DNA of 64,000 nt. Source: Taudactylus pleione. Lineage: Eukaryota > Chordata > Amphibia > Anura > Myobatrachidae. This document shows positions 11,041 to 23,157 of the stretch, one piece after another. Below the pieces are notes generated by a model, which was not told the DNA's origin, ran no database searches, and was given only the letters and a program-made list of their open reading frames with translations. Position numbers and translations under genes: made by a program. The stretch is from NCBI GenBank assembly GCA_031769625.1, contig JAUIMM010002314.1:62001-126000 (forward strand), written 5' to 3'. Positions within the stretch are counted from its first letter, which is position 1, and the number at the start of each line of letters is the position of its first letter.

Positions 11041-13248
11041 CATACTTTGTGTTATCTCCTCTTGTAGCAAACACAGACAGCTCAAAATTTCACGAGATCT
11101 GTTGAAGACCAAGCCCCACAAATGTGATGTGAAATGGTTTTTCTCCCATGTTGCTTTTAAGAGAAAACAGCAAATGAACGTTTTAGGCCAAAATGCATTG
11201 AAAACAATGGAAACAACAAAAGTGCATACTTTGTGTTATCTCCTCTTGTAGCAAACACAGACAGCTCAAAATTTCACTGGATGTGTTGAAGACCAAGACC
11301 CACAAATGTGATGTGAAATGGTTTTTCTCCCATGTTGCGTTTAAGAGAAAACAGCAATTGCTCGTTTTAGGCCAAAATGCATTGAAAGCAATGGAAACAA
11401 CAAAAGCGCATACTTTGTTTTATCTCCTCTTGTAGCAAACACAGACAGCTCAAAATTTCACTGGATGTGTTGAAGACCAAGACCCACAAATGTGATGTGA
11501 AATGGTTTTTCTCCCATGTTGCGTTTAAGAGAAAACAGCAAATGCATGTTTTAGGCCAAAATGCATTGAAAGCAATGGAAACAACAAAAGCGCGTACATT
11601 GTGATATCTCCTCTTGTAGCAAACACAGACAGCTCAAAATTTCACTGGATGTGTTGAAGACCAAGACCCACAAATGTGATGTGAAATGGTTATTCTCCCA
11701 TGTTGCGTTTAAGAGAAAACAGCAATTGCTCGTTTTAGGCCAAAATGCATTGAAAGCAATGGAAACAACAAAAGCGCATACTTTGTTTTATCTCCTCTTG
11801 TAGCAAACACAGACAGCTCAAAATTTCACTGGATGTGTTGAAGACCAAGACCCACAAATGTGATGTGAAATGGTTTTTCTCCCATGTTGTGTTTAAGAGA
11901 AAACTGCAAATGCACGTTTTAGGCCAAAATGCATTGAAAGCAATGGAAATAACAAAAGCGCATACTTTGTGTTATCTCCTCTTGTAGCAAACACAGACAG
12001 CTCAAAATTTCACTGGATGTGTTGAAGACCAAGACACACAAATGTGATGTGAAATGGTTATTCTCCCATGTTGCGTTTAAGAGAAAACAGCAATTGCTCG
12101 TTTTAGGCCAAAATGCATTGAAAGCAATGGAAACAACAAAAGTGCAAACATTGTGATATCTCCTCTTGTAGCAAACACAGACAGCTCAAAATTTCACTGG
12201 ATGTGTTGAAGACCAAGACACACAAATGTGATGTGAAATGGTTTTTCTCCCATGTTGCGTTTAAGAGAAAACAGCAATTGCTCGTTTTAGGCCAAAATGC
12301 ATTGAAAACAATGGAAACATCAAAAGCGCATACTTTGTGTTATCTCCTCTTGTAGCAAACACAGGCAGCTCAAAATTTCACTGGATGTGTTGAAGACCAA
12401 GACCCACAAATGTGATGTGAAATGGTTTTTCTCTCATGTTGCGTTTAAGAGAAAACTGCAAATGCACGTTTTAGGCCAAAATGCATTGAAAGCAATGGAA
12501 ATAACAAAAGCGCATACTTTGTGTTATCTCCTCTTGTAGCAAACACAGACAGCTCAAAATTTCACCAGATCTGTTGAAGACCAAGACCCACAAATGTGAT
12601 GTGAAGTGGTTTTTCTCCCATATTGCATTTAAGAGAAAACAGCAAATGAACGTTTTAGGCCAAAATGCATTGAAAACAATGGAAACATCAAAAACGCATA
12701 CTTTGTGTTATCTCCTCTTGTAGCAAACACAGACAGCTCAAAATTTCACCGGATGTGTTGAAGACCAAGACCCACAAATGTGATGTGAAATGGTTTTTCT
12801 CTCATGTTGTGTTTAAGAGAAAACAGCAAATGCACGTTTTAGGCCAAAATGCATTGAAAGCAATGGAAATAACAAAAGCGCATCCTTTGTGTTATCTCCT
12901 CTTGTAGCAAACACAGATAGCTCAAAATTTCACCAGATCTGTTGAAGACCAAGACCCACAAATGTGATGTGAAATGGTTTTTCTCCCATGTTGCGTTTAA
13001 GAGAAAACAGCAAATGCACGTTTTAGGCCAAAATGCATTGAAAACAATGGAAACATCAAAAACGCATACTTTGTGTTATCTCCTCTTGTAGCAAACACAG
13101 ACAGCTCAAAATTTCACCGGATGTGTTGAAGACCAAGACCCACAAATGTGATGTGAAATGGTTATTCTCCCATGTTGCGTTTAAGAGAAAACAGCAATTG
13201 CTCGTTTTAGGCCGAAATGCATTGAAAGCAATGGAAACAACAAAAGCG
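11041..13248. repeat. 12-monomer (2208-bp) higher-order unit, copy 2
   Basis: Second tandem copy. 'ttgctttt' is at 11149, 'gcgcgtaca' at 11590 and 'catattgc' at 12619, each 2208 bp from copy 1. The first monomer carries 'cacgagatctg' where copy 1 has 'cactggatgtg'. The last monomer (13065) has 'ttattctccc' and 'caattgctcg' where copy 1 has 'ctctcatgttgtg', so the join to the next segment differs. Confidence 0.88.
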
Positions 13249-13616
13249 CATACTTTGTGTTATCTCCTCTTGTAGCAAACACAGACAGCTCAAAATTTCA
13301 CGAGATGTGTTGAAGACCAAGACCCACAAATGTGATGTGAAATGGTTTTTCTCCCATGTTGCGTTTAAGAGAAAACAGCAATTGCTCGTTTTAGGCCAAA
13401 ATGCATTGAAAGCAATGGAAACAACAAAAGTGCATACTTTGTGTTATCTCCTCTTGTAGCAAACACAGACAGCTCAAAATTTCACTGGATGTGTTGAAGA
13501 CCAAGACCCACAAATGTGATGTGAAATGGTTTTTCTCTCATGTTGTGTTTAAGAGAAAACTGCAAATGCACGTTTTAGGCCAAAATGCATTGAAAGCAAT
13601 GGAAATAACAAAAGCG
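13249..13616. repeat. Two monomers inserted between unit copies 2 and 3
   Basis: The spacing of the diagnostic states grows from 2208 to 2576 bp (14 monomers) between copies 2 and 3, so two extra monomers lie here. They read 'cacgagatgtg' with 'caattgctcg', then 'ctctcatgttgtg' with 'ctgcaaatgcacg'. The exact insertion boundary is ambiguous because all monomers are similar. Confidence 0.65.
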
Positions 13617-15300
13617 CATACTTTGTGTTATCTCCTCTTGTAGCAAACACAGACAGCTCAAAATTTCACCAGATCTGTTGAAGACCAAGCCCCACAAATG
13701 TGATGTGAAATGGTTTTTCTCCCATGTTGCTTTTAAGAGAAAACAGCAAATGAACGTTTTAGGCCAAAATGCATTGAAAACAATGGAAACAACAAAAGCG
13801 CATACTTTGTGTTATCTCCTCTTGTAGCAAACACAGACAGCTCAAAATTTCACTGGATGTGTTGAAGACCAAGACCCACAAATGTGATGTGAAATGGTTT
13901 TTCTCCCATGTTGCGTTTAAGAGAAAACAGCAATTGCTCGTTTTAGGCCAAAATGCATTGAAAGCAATGGAAACAACAAAAGCGCATACTTTGTTTTATC
14001 TCCTCTTGTAGCAAACACAGACAGCTCAAAATTTCACTGGATGTGTTGAAGACCAAGACCCACAAATGTGATGTGAAATGGTTTTTCTCCCATGTTGCGT
14101 TTAAGAGAAAACAGCAAATGCATGTTTTAGGCCAAAATGCATTGAAAGCAATGGAAACAACAAAAGCGCGTACATTGTGATATCTCCTCTTGTAGCAAAC
14201 ACAGACAGCTCAAAATTTCACTGGATGTGTTGAAGACCAAGACCCACAAATGTGATGTGAAATGGTTATTCTCCCATGTTGCGTTTAAGAGAAAACAGCA
14301 ATTGCTCGTTTTAGGCCAAAATGCATTGAAAGCAATGGAAACAACAAAAGCGCATACTTTGTGTTATCTCCTCTTGTAGCAAACACAGACAGCTCAAAAT
14401 TTCACTGGATGTGTTGAAGACCAAGACCCACAAATGTGATGTGAAATGGTTTTTCTCTCATGTTGTGTTTAAGAGAAAACTGCAAATGCACGTTTTAGGC
14501 CAAAATGCATTGAAAGCAATGGAAATAACAAAAGCGCATACTTTGTGTTATCTCCTCTTGTAGCAAACACAGACAGCTCAAAATTTCACTGGATGTGTTG
14601 AAGACCAAGACACACAAATGTGATGTGAAATGGTTATTCTCCCATGTTGCGTTTAAGAGAAAACAGCAATTGCTCGTTTTAGGCCAAAATGCATTGAAAG
14701 CAATGGAAACAACAAAAGTGCATACATTGTGAAATCTCCTCTTGTAGCAAACACAGACAGCTCAAAATTTCACTGGATGTGTTGAAGACCAAAACACACA
14801 AATGTGACGTGAAATGGTTTTTCTCCCATGTTGCGTTTAAGAGAAAACAGCAATTGCTCGTTTTAGGCCAAAATGCATTGAAAACAATGGAAACATCAAA
14901 AGCGCATACTTTGTGTTATCTCCTCTTGTAGCAAACACAGGCAGCTCAAAATTTCACTGGATGTGTTGAAGACCAAGACCCACAAATGTGATGTGAAATG
15001 GTTTTTCTCTCATGTTGCGTTTAAGAGAAAACTGCAAATGCACGTTTTAGGCCAAAATGCATTGAAAGCAATGGAAATAACAAAAGCGCATACTTTGTGT
15101 TATCTCCTCTTGTAGCAAACACAGACAGCTCAAAATTTCACCAGATCTGTTGAAGACCAAGACCCACAAATGTGATGTGAAGTGGTTTTTCTCCCATATT
15201 GCATTTAAGAGAAAACAGCAAATGAACGTTTTAGGCCAAAATGCATTGAAAACAATGGAAACATCAAAAATGCATACTTTGTGTTATCTCCTCTTGTAGC
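13617..15300. repeat. 12-monomer unit, copy 3 (incomplete)
   Basis: Third copy of the 2208-bp unit, with 'ttgctttt' at 13725, 'gcgcgtaca' at 14166, 'caggcagctc' near 14937 and 'catattgc' at 15195, each 2576 bp from copy 2. It breaks off after the 'catattgc' monomer, where 'catgagatgtg' with 'catgatgcg' (15379) begins a different order. Private changes include 'gtgaaatctcc' near 14729 and 'aatgtgacgtg' near 14801. Confidence 0.82.
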
Positions 15301-16770
15301 AAACACAGACAGCTCAAAATTTCATGAGATGTGTTGAAGACCAAGACCCACAAATGTGATGTGAAATGGTTTTTCTCCCATGATGCGTTTAAGAGAAAAC
15401 AGCAAATGCATGTTTTAGGCCAAAATGCATTGAAAGCAATGGAAACAACAAAAGCGCATACATTGTGATATCTCCTCTTGTAGCAAACACAGACAGCTCA
15501 AAATTTCACTGGATGTGTTGAAGACCAAGACCCACAAATGTGATGTGAAATGGTTTTTCTCTCATGTTGTGTTTAAGAGAAAACTGCAAATGCACGTTTT
15601 AGGCCAAAATGCATTGAAAGCAATGGAAATAACAAAAGCGCATACTTTGTGTTATCTCCTCTTGTAGCAAACACAGACAGCTCAAAATTTCACCAGATCT
15701 GTTGAAGACCAAGACCAACAAATGTGATGTGAAATGGTTTTTCTCCCATGTTGCATTTAAGAGAAAACAGCAAATGAACGTTTTAGGCCAAAATGCATTG
15801 AAAACAATGGAAACATCAAAAGCGCATACTTTGTGTTATCTCTTCTTGTAGCAAACACAGACAGCTCAAAATTTCACTGGATGTGTTGAAGACCAAGACC
15901 CACAAATGTGATGTGAAATGGTTTTTCTCTCATGTTGTGTTTAAGAGAAAACTGCAAATGCACGTTTTAGGCCAAAATGCATTGAAAGCAATGGAAATAA
16001 CAAAAGCGCATACTTTGTGTTATCTCCTCTTGTAGCAAACACAGACAGCTCAAAATTTCACTGGATGTGTTGAAGACCAAGACACAAATGTGATGTGAAA
16101 TGGTTATTCTCCCATGTTGCGTTTAAGAGAAAACAGCAATTGCTCGTTGTAGGCCAAAATGCATTGAAAGCAATGGAAACAACAAAAGTGCATACATTGT
16201 GAAATCTCCTCTTGTAGCAAACACAGACAGCTCAAAATTTCACTGGATGTGTTGAAGACCAAGACACACAAATGTGATGTGAAATGGTTTTTCTCCCATG
16301 TTGCGTTTAAGAAAAAACAGCAATTGCTCGTTTTAGGCCAAAATGCATTGAAAACAATGGAAACATCAAAAGCGCATACTTTGTGTTATCTCCTCTTGTA
16401 GCAAACACAGGCAGCTCAAAATTTCACTGGATGTGTTGAAGACCAAGACCCACAAATGTGATGTGAAATGGTTTTTCTCTCATGTTGCGTTTAAGAGAAA
16501 ACTGCAAATGCACGTTTTAGGCCAAAATGCATTGAAAGCAATGGAAATAACAAAAGCGCATACTTTGTGTTATCTCCTCTTGTAGCAAACACAGACAGCT
16601 CAAAATTTCACCAGATCTGTTGAAGACCAAGACCCACAAATGTGATGTGAAGTGGTTTTTCTCCCATATTGCATTTAAGAGAAAACAGCAAATGAACGTT
16701 TTAGGCCAAAATGCATTGAAAACAATGGAAACATCAAAAACGCATACTTTGTGTTATCTCCTCTTGTAGC
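14545..16770. repeat. 8-monomer (1470-bp) offset duplication
   Basis: About 14545-15300 reappears at about 16015-16770. 'gtgaaatctcc' occurs at 14729 and 16199, 'catattgc' at 15195 and 16665, and 'caggcagctc' precedes each. The offset is 1470, two less than 8 monomers, because the second copy has lost two bases in 'gacacaaatg' at about 16081 (others read gacacacaaatg). That deletion is the first phase change in the window. Confidence 0.8.
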
Positions 16771-18214
16771 AAACACAGACAGCTCAAAATTTCACCAGAT
16801 GTGTTGAAGACCAAGACCCACACATGTGATGTGAAATGGTTTTTCTCTCATGTTGTGTTTAAGAGAAAACAGCAAATGCACGTTTTAGGCCAAAATGCAT
16901 TGAAAGCAATGGAAATAACAAAAGCGCATCCTTTGTGTTATCTCCTCTTGTAGCAAACACAGACAGCTCAAAATTTCACCATATCTGTTGAAGACCAAGA
17001 CCCACAAATGTGATGTGAAATGGTTTTTCTCCCATGTTGCGTTTAAGAGAAAACAGCAAATGCACGTTTTAGGCCAAAATGCTTTGAAAACAATGGAAAC
17101 AACAAAAGCGCATCCTTTGTGTTATCTCCTCTTGTAGCAAACACAGACAGCTCAAAATTTCATGAGATGTGTTGAAGACCAAGACCCACAAATGTGATGT
17201 GAAATGGTTTTTCTCCCATGATGCGTTTAAGAGAAAACAGCAAATGCATGTTTTAGGCCAAAATGCATTGAAAGCAATGGAAACAACAAAAGCGCATACA
17301 TTGTGATATCTCCTCTTGTAGCAAACACAGACAGCTCAAAATTTCACTGGATGTGTTGAAGACCAAGACCCACAAATGTGATGTGAAATGGTTTTTCTCT
17401 CATGTTGTGTTTAAGAGAAAACTGCAAATGCACGTTTTAGGCCAAAATGCATTGAAAGCAATGGAAATAACAAAAGCGCATACTTTGTGTTATCTCCTCT
17501 TGTAGCAAACACAGACAGCTCAAAATTTCACCAGATCTGTTGAAGACCAAGACCCACAAATGTGATGTGAAATGGTTTTTCTCCCATGTTGCATTTAAGA
17601 GAAAACAGCAAATGAACGTTTTAGGCCAAAATGCATTGAAAACAATGGAAACATCAAAAGCGCATACTTTGTGTTATCTCCTCTTGTAGCAAACACAGAC
17701 AGCTCAAAATTTCACTGGATGTGTTGAAGACCAAGACCCACAAATGTGATGTGAAATGGTTTTTCTCTCATGTTGTGTTTAAGAGAAAACAGCAAATACA
17801 TGTTTTAGGCCAAAATGCATTGAAAGCAATGGAAATAACAAAAGCGCATCCTTTGTGTTATCTCCTCTTGTAGCAAACACAGACAGCTCAAAATTTCACT
17901 GGATGTGTTGAAGACCAAGACCCACAAATGTGATGTGAAATGGTTTTTCTCCCATGTTGCATTTAAGAGAAAACAGCAAATGAACGTTTTAGGCCAAAAT
18001 GCATTGAAAACAATGGAAACATCAAAAGCGCATACTTTGTGTTATCTCCTCTTGTAGCAAACACAGACAGCTCAAAATTTCACTGGATGTGTTGAAGACC
18101 AAGACCCACAAATGTGATGTGAAATGGTTTTTCTCTCATGTTGTGTTTAAGAGAAAACAGCAAATACACGTTTTAGGCCAAAATGCATTGAAAGCAATGG
18201 AAATAACAAAAGCG
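15323..18214. repeat. 10-monomer (1838-bp) duplication containing a dimer expansion
   Basis: The 'catgagatgtg' plus 'catgatgcg' monomer occurs at 15379 and 17217, an offset of 1838 (10 monomers less the 2-bp deletion near 16081). The following monomers ('catacattgtgata', 'ctgcaaatgcacg', 'aaatgaacg' with 'acatcaaaagcg') agree in both places. At the right end a 368-bp dimer is repeated: 17479-17846 and 17847-18214, each an 'aaatgaacg' monomer followed by a monomer with the rare 'caaataca' state (17798 and 18162). Confidence 0.75.
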
Positions 18215-19318
18215 CATCCTTTGTGTTATCTCCTCTTGTAGCAAACACAGACAGCTCAAAATTTCACTGGATGTGTTGAAGACCAAGACCCACAAATGTG
18301 ATGTGAAATGGTTATTCTCCCATGTTGCGTTTAAGAGAAAACAGCAATTGCTCGTTTTAGGCCAAAATGCATTGAAAGCAATGGAAACAACAAAAGCGCA
18401 TACTTTGTGTTATCTCCTCTTGTAGCAAACACAGACAGCTCAAAATTTCACTGGATGTGTTGAAGACCAAGACCCACAAATGTGATGTGAAATGGTTTTT
18501 CTCTCATGTTGTGTTTAAGAGAAAACTGCAAATGCACGTTTTAGGCCAAAATGCATTGAAAGCAATGGAAATAACAAAAGCTCATACTTTGTGTTATCTC
18601 CTCTTGTAGCAAACACAGACAGCTCAAAATTTCACTGGATGTGTTGAAGACCAAGACACACAAATGTGATGTGAAATGGTTATTCTCCCATGTTGCATTT
18701 AAGAGAGAACAGCAATTGCTCGTTTTAGGCCAAAATGCATTGAAAGCAATGGAAACAACAAAAGTGCATACTTTGTGTTATCTCCTCTTGTAGGAAACAC
18801 AGACAGCTCAAAATTTCACTGGATGTGTTGAAGACCAAGACCCACAAATGTGATGTGAAATGGTTTTTCTCTCATGTTGTGTTTAAGAGCAAACTGCAAA
18901 TGCACGTTTTAGGCCAAAATGCATTGAAAGCAATGGAAACAACAAAAGCGCATACTTTGTGTTATCTCCTCTTGTAGCAAACACAGACAGCTCAAAATTT
19001 CACCAGATCTGTTGAAGACCAAGACCCACAAATGTGATGTGAAATGGTTTTTCTCCCATCTTGCGTTTAAGAGAAAACAGCAAATGCCCGTTTTAGGCCA
19101 AAATGCATTGAAAACAATGGAAACAACAAAAGCGCATACTTTGTGTTATCTCCTCTTGTAGCAAACACAGACAGCTCAAAATTTCACTGGATGTGTTGAA
19201 GACCAAGACCCACAAATGTGATGTGAAATGGTTTTTCTCCCATGTTGCGTTTAAGAGAAAACAGCAATTGCTCGTTTTAGGCCAAAATGCATTGAAAGCA
19301 ATGGAAACAACAAAAGTG
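18215..19318. repeat. Satellite monomers between duplications
   Basis: Six in-phase monomers without a clear local tandem unit. Private changes include 'agctcatac' near 18580, 'gagagaacag' near 18704, 'taggaaacac' near 18791, 'aagagcaaac' near 18886 and 'aaatgcccg' near 19081. The higher density of private changes suggests these copies have not been homogenised recently. Confidence 0.65.
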
Positions 19319-20606
19319 CATACTTTGTGTTATCTCCTCTTGTAGCAAACACAGACAGCTCAAAATTTCACTGGATGTGTTGAAGACCAAGACCCACAAA
19401 TGTGATGTAAAATGGTTATTCTCCCATGTTGCGTTTAAGAGAAAACAGCAATTGCTCGTTTTAGGCCAAAATGCATTGAAAGCAATGGAAACAACAAAAG
19501 CGCATACTTTGTGTTATCTCCTCTTGTAGCAAACACAGACAGCTCAAAATTTCACTGGATGTGTTGAAGACCAAGACCCACAAATGTGATGTGAAATGGT
19601 TTTTCTCTCATGTTGTGTTTAAGAGAAAACTGCAATTGCTCGTTTTAGGCCAAAATGCATTGAAAGCAATGGAAACAACAAAAGCGCATACTTTGTGTTA
19701 TCTCCTCTTGTAGCAAACACAGACAGCTCAAAATTTCACCAGATCTGTTGAAGACCAAGACCCACAAATGTGATGTGAAATGGTTTTTCTCCCATGTTGC
19801 ATTTAAGAGAAAACAGCAAATGAACGTTTTAGGCCAAAATGCATTGAAAACAATGGAAACAACAAAAGCTCATACTTTGTGTTATCTCCTCTTGTAGCAA
19901 ACACAGACAGCTCAAAATTTCACTGGATGTGTTGAAGACCAAGACCCACAAATGTGATGTGAAATGGTTTTTCTCTCATGTTGTGTTTAAGAGAAAACAG
20001 CAAATGCACGTTTTAGGCCAAAATGCATTGAAAGCAATGGAAATAACAAAAGCGCATCCTTTGTAATATCTCCTCTTGTAGCAAACACAGACAGCTCCAA
20101 ATTTCACCAGATCTGTTGAAGACCAAGACCCACAAATGTGATGTGAAATGGTTTTTCTCCCATGTTGCGTTTAAGAGAAAACAGCAAATGCACGTTTTAG
20201 GCCAAAATGCTTTGAAAACAATGGAAACAACAAAAGCGCATACTTTGTGTTATCTCCTCTTGTAGCAAACACAGACAGCTCAAAATTTCACGAGATGTGT
20301 TGAAGACCAAGACCCACAAATGTGATGTGAAATGGTTTTTCTCCCATGTTGCGTTTAAGAGAAAACAGCAATTGCTCGTTTTAGGCCAAAATGCATTGAA
20401 AGCAATGGAAACAACAAAAGTGCATACTTTGTGTTATCTCCTCTTGTAGCAAACACAGACAGCTCAAAATTTCACTGGATGTGTTGAAGACCAAGACCCA
20501 CAAATGTGATGTGAAATGGTTATTCTCCCATGTTGCGTTTAAGAGAAAACAGCAATTGCTCGTTTTAGGCCAAAATGCATTGAAAGCAATGGAAACAACA
20601 AAAGTG
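19319..20606. repeat. 7-monomer (1288-bp) unit II, copy 1
   Basis: Starts with the rare 'gatgtaaaatgg' state (19404), then 'ctgcaattgctcg', 'ccagatctg' with 'ttgcattt', 'aagctcatac', 'catcctttgtaata' (20052) with 'agctccaaattt', 'gctttgaaaac' and 'cacgagatgtg'. The same order repeats at +1288. The monomer content differs from the 7-monomer register at 1-7 kb, so the shared length is probably coincidental. Confidence 0.9.
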
Positions 20607-21894
20607 CATACTTTGTGTTATCTCCTCTTGTAGCAAACACAGACAGCTCAAAATTTCACTGGATGTGTTGAAGACCAAGACCCACAAATGTGATGTAAAA
20701 TGGTTATTCTCCCATGTTGCGTTTAAGAGAAAACAGCAATTGCTCGTTTTAGGCCAAAATGCATTGAAAGCAATGGAAACAACAAAAGCGCATACTTTGT
20801 GTTATCTCCTCTTGTAGCAAACACAGACAGCTCAAAATTTCACTGGATGTGTTGAAGACCAAGACCCACAAATGTGATGTGAAATGGTTTTTCTCTCATG
20901 TTGTGTTTAAGAGAAAACTGCAATTGCTCGTTTTAGGCCAAAATGCATTGAAAGCAATGGAAACAACAAAAGCGCATACTTTGTGTTATCTCCTCTTGTA
21001 GCAAACACAGACAGCTCAAAATTTCACCAGATCTGTTGAAGACCAAGACCCACAAATGTGATGTGAAATGGTTTTTCTCCCATGTTGCATTTAAGAGAAA
21101 ACAGCAAATGAACGTTTTAGGCCAAAATGCATTGAAAACAATGGAAACAACAAAAGCTCATACTTTGTGTTATCTCCTCTTGTAGCAAACACAGACAGCT
21201 CAAAATTTCACTGGATGTGTTGAAGACCAAGACCCACAAATGTGATGTGAAATGGTTTTTCTCTCATGTTGTGTTTAAGAGAAAACAGCAAATGCACGTT
21301 TTAGGCCAAAATGCATTGAAAGCAATGGAAATAACAAAAGCGCATCCTTTGTAATATCTCCTCTTGTAGCAAACACAGACAGCTCCAAATTTCACCAGAT
21401 CTGTTGAAGACCAAGACCCACAAATGTGATGTGAAATGGTTTTTCTCCCATGTTGCGTTTAAGAGAAAACAGCAAATGCACGTTTTAGGCCAAAATGCTT
21501 TGAAAACAATGGAAACAACAAAAGCGCATACTTTGTGTTATCTCCTCTTGTAGCAAACACAGACAGCTCAAAATTTCACGAGATGTGTTGAAGACCAAGA
21601 CCCACAAATGTGATGTGAAATGGTTTTTCTCCCATGTTGCGTTTAAGAGAAAACAGCAATTGCTCGTTTTAGGCCAAAATGCATTGAAAGCAATGGAAAC
21701 AACAAAAGTGCATACTTTGTGTTATCTCCTCTTGTAGCAAACACAGACAGCTCAAAATTTCACTGGATGTGTTGAAGACCAAGACCCACAAATGTGATGT
21801 GAAATGGTTATTCTCCCATGTTGCGTTTAAGAGAAAACAGCAATTGCTCGTTTTAGGCCAAAATGCATTGAAAGCAATGGAAACAACAAAAGCG
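20607..21894. repeat. 7-monomer (1288-bp) unit II, copy 2
   Basis: Tandem copy with 'gatgtaaaatgg' at 20692 and 'catcctttgtaata' at 21340, each exactly 1288 bp from copy 1. I saw no differences at the diagnostic sites I compared, which indicates recent duplication. Confidence 0.9.
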
Positions 21895-22440
21895 CATACT
21901 TTGTGTTATCTCCTCTTGTAGCAAACACAGACAGCTCAAAATTTCACTGGATGTGTTGAAGACCAAGACCCACAAATGTGATGTGAAATGGTTTTTCTCT
22001 CATGTTGTGTTTAAGAGAAAACTGCAATTGCTCGTTTTAGGCCAAAATGCATTGAAAGCAATGGAAACAACAAAAGCGCATACTTTGTGTTATCTCCTCT
22101 TGTAGCAAACACAGACAGCTCAAAATTTCACTGGATGTGTTGAAGACCAAGACCCACAAATGTGATGTGAAATGGTTTTTCTCTCATGTTGTGTTTAAGA
22201 GAAAACTGCAAATGCACGTTTTAGGCCAAAATGCATTGAAAGCAATGGAAATAACAAAAGCGCATACTTTGTGTTATCTCCTCTTGTAGCAAACACAGAC
22301 AGCTCAAAATTTCACCAGATCTGTTGAAGACCAAGACCCAGAAATGTGATGTGAAATGGTTTTTCTCCCATGTTGCGTTTAAGAGAAAACAGCAAATGCA
22401 CGTTTTAGGCCAAAATGCATTGAAAACAATGGAAACAACA

Positions 22441-22446
22441 AAACGC
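22441..22446. other. Recurrent 183-bp monomer: deleted base in 'aaaagcg'
   Basis: Here the monomer ends 'aaaacgcatac' instead of 'aaaagcgcatac'. The same one-base loss appears near 28879, 29430, 33846, 34397, 42122, 45066, 48009 and 50218, always after the 'cagaaatg'/'aaatgcacg' monomer of the core block, so it was inherited with the block rather than arising repeatedly. Because 183 is divisible by three, it puts the two flanking monomers in one reading frame and creates open frames of about 100 codons on both strands. These have no start context or domain and look incidental. Confidence 0.85.
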
Positions 22447-23144
22447 ATACTTTGTGTTATCTCCTCTTGTAGCAAACACAGACAGCTCAAAATTTCACTG
22501 GATGTGTTGAAGACCAAGACCCACAAATGTGATGTGAAATGGTTTTTCTCCCATGTTGCGTTTAAGAGAAAACAGCAAATGCATGTTTTAGGCCAAAATG
22601 CATTGAAAGCAATGGAAACAACAAAAGCGCATACATTGTGATATCTCCTCTTGTAGCAAACACAGACAGCTCAAAATTCCACTGGATGTGTTGAAGACCA
22701 AGACACACAAATGTGATGTGAAATGGTTTTTCTCCCATGTTGCGTTTAAGAGAAAACAGCAATTGCTCGTTTTAGGCCAAAATGCATTGAAAGCAATGGA
22801 AACAACAAAAGCGCATACTTTGTGTTATCTCCTCTTGTAGCAAACACAGACAGCTCAAAATTTCACTGGATGTGTTGAAGACCAAGACACACAAATGTGA
22901 TGTGAAATGGTTTTTCTCCCATGTTGCGTTTAAGAGAAAACAGCAATTGCTCGTTTTAGGCCAAAATGCATTGAAAGCAATGGAAACAACAAAAGCGCAT
23001 ACTTTGTGTTATCTCCTCTTGTAGCAAACACAGACAGCTCAAAATTTCACTGGATGTGTTGAAGACCAAGACCCACAAATGTGATGTGAAATGGTTTTTC
23101 TCTCATGTTGTGTTTAAGAGAAAACAGCAAATGCACGTTTTAGG

Positions 23145-23157
23145 CTAAAAAGCATTG
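23145..23157. other. Core-block tag 'agcattg' (T to A at monomer position 154)
   Basis: Most monomers read 'aaatgcattg'; this one reads 'aaaagcattg'. Tagged copies begin at 23151, 30140, 35106, 42831, 45774, 48720, 50930, 54438 and 57931. The first three also have 'ggct' before the A tract and the other six have 'ggcc', so two sub-lineages can be told apart. I found the tag nowhere else in the window. Confidence 0.85.

Noticed and set aside
16075..16095. Two-base deletion as an exchange breakpoint
   Set aside because: Flanking monomers keep the same order as the partner copy 1470 bp upstream, so this is a simple deletion in 'gacacacaaatg', a slippage-prone ac repeat.
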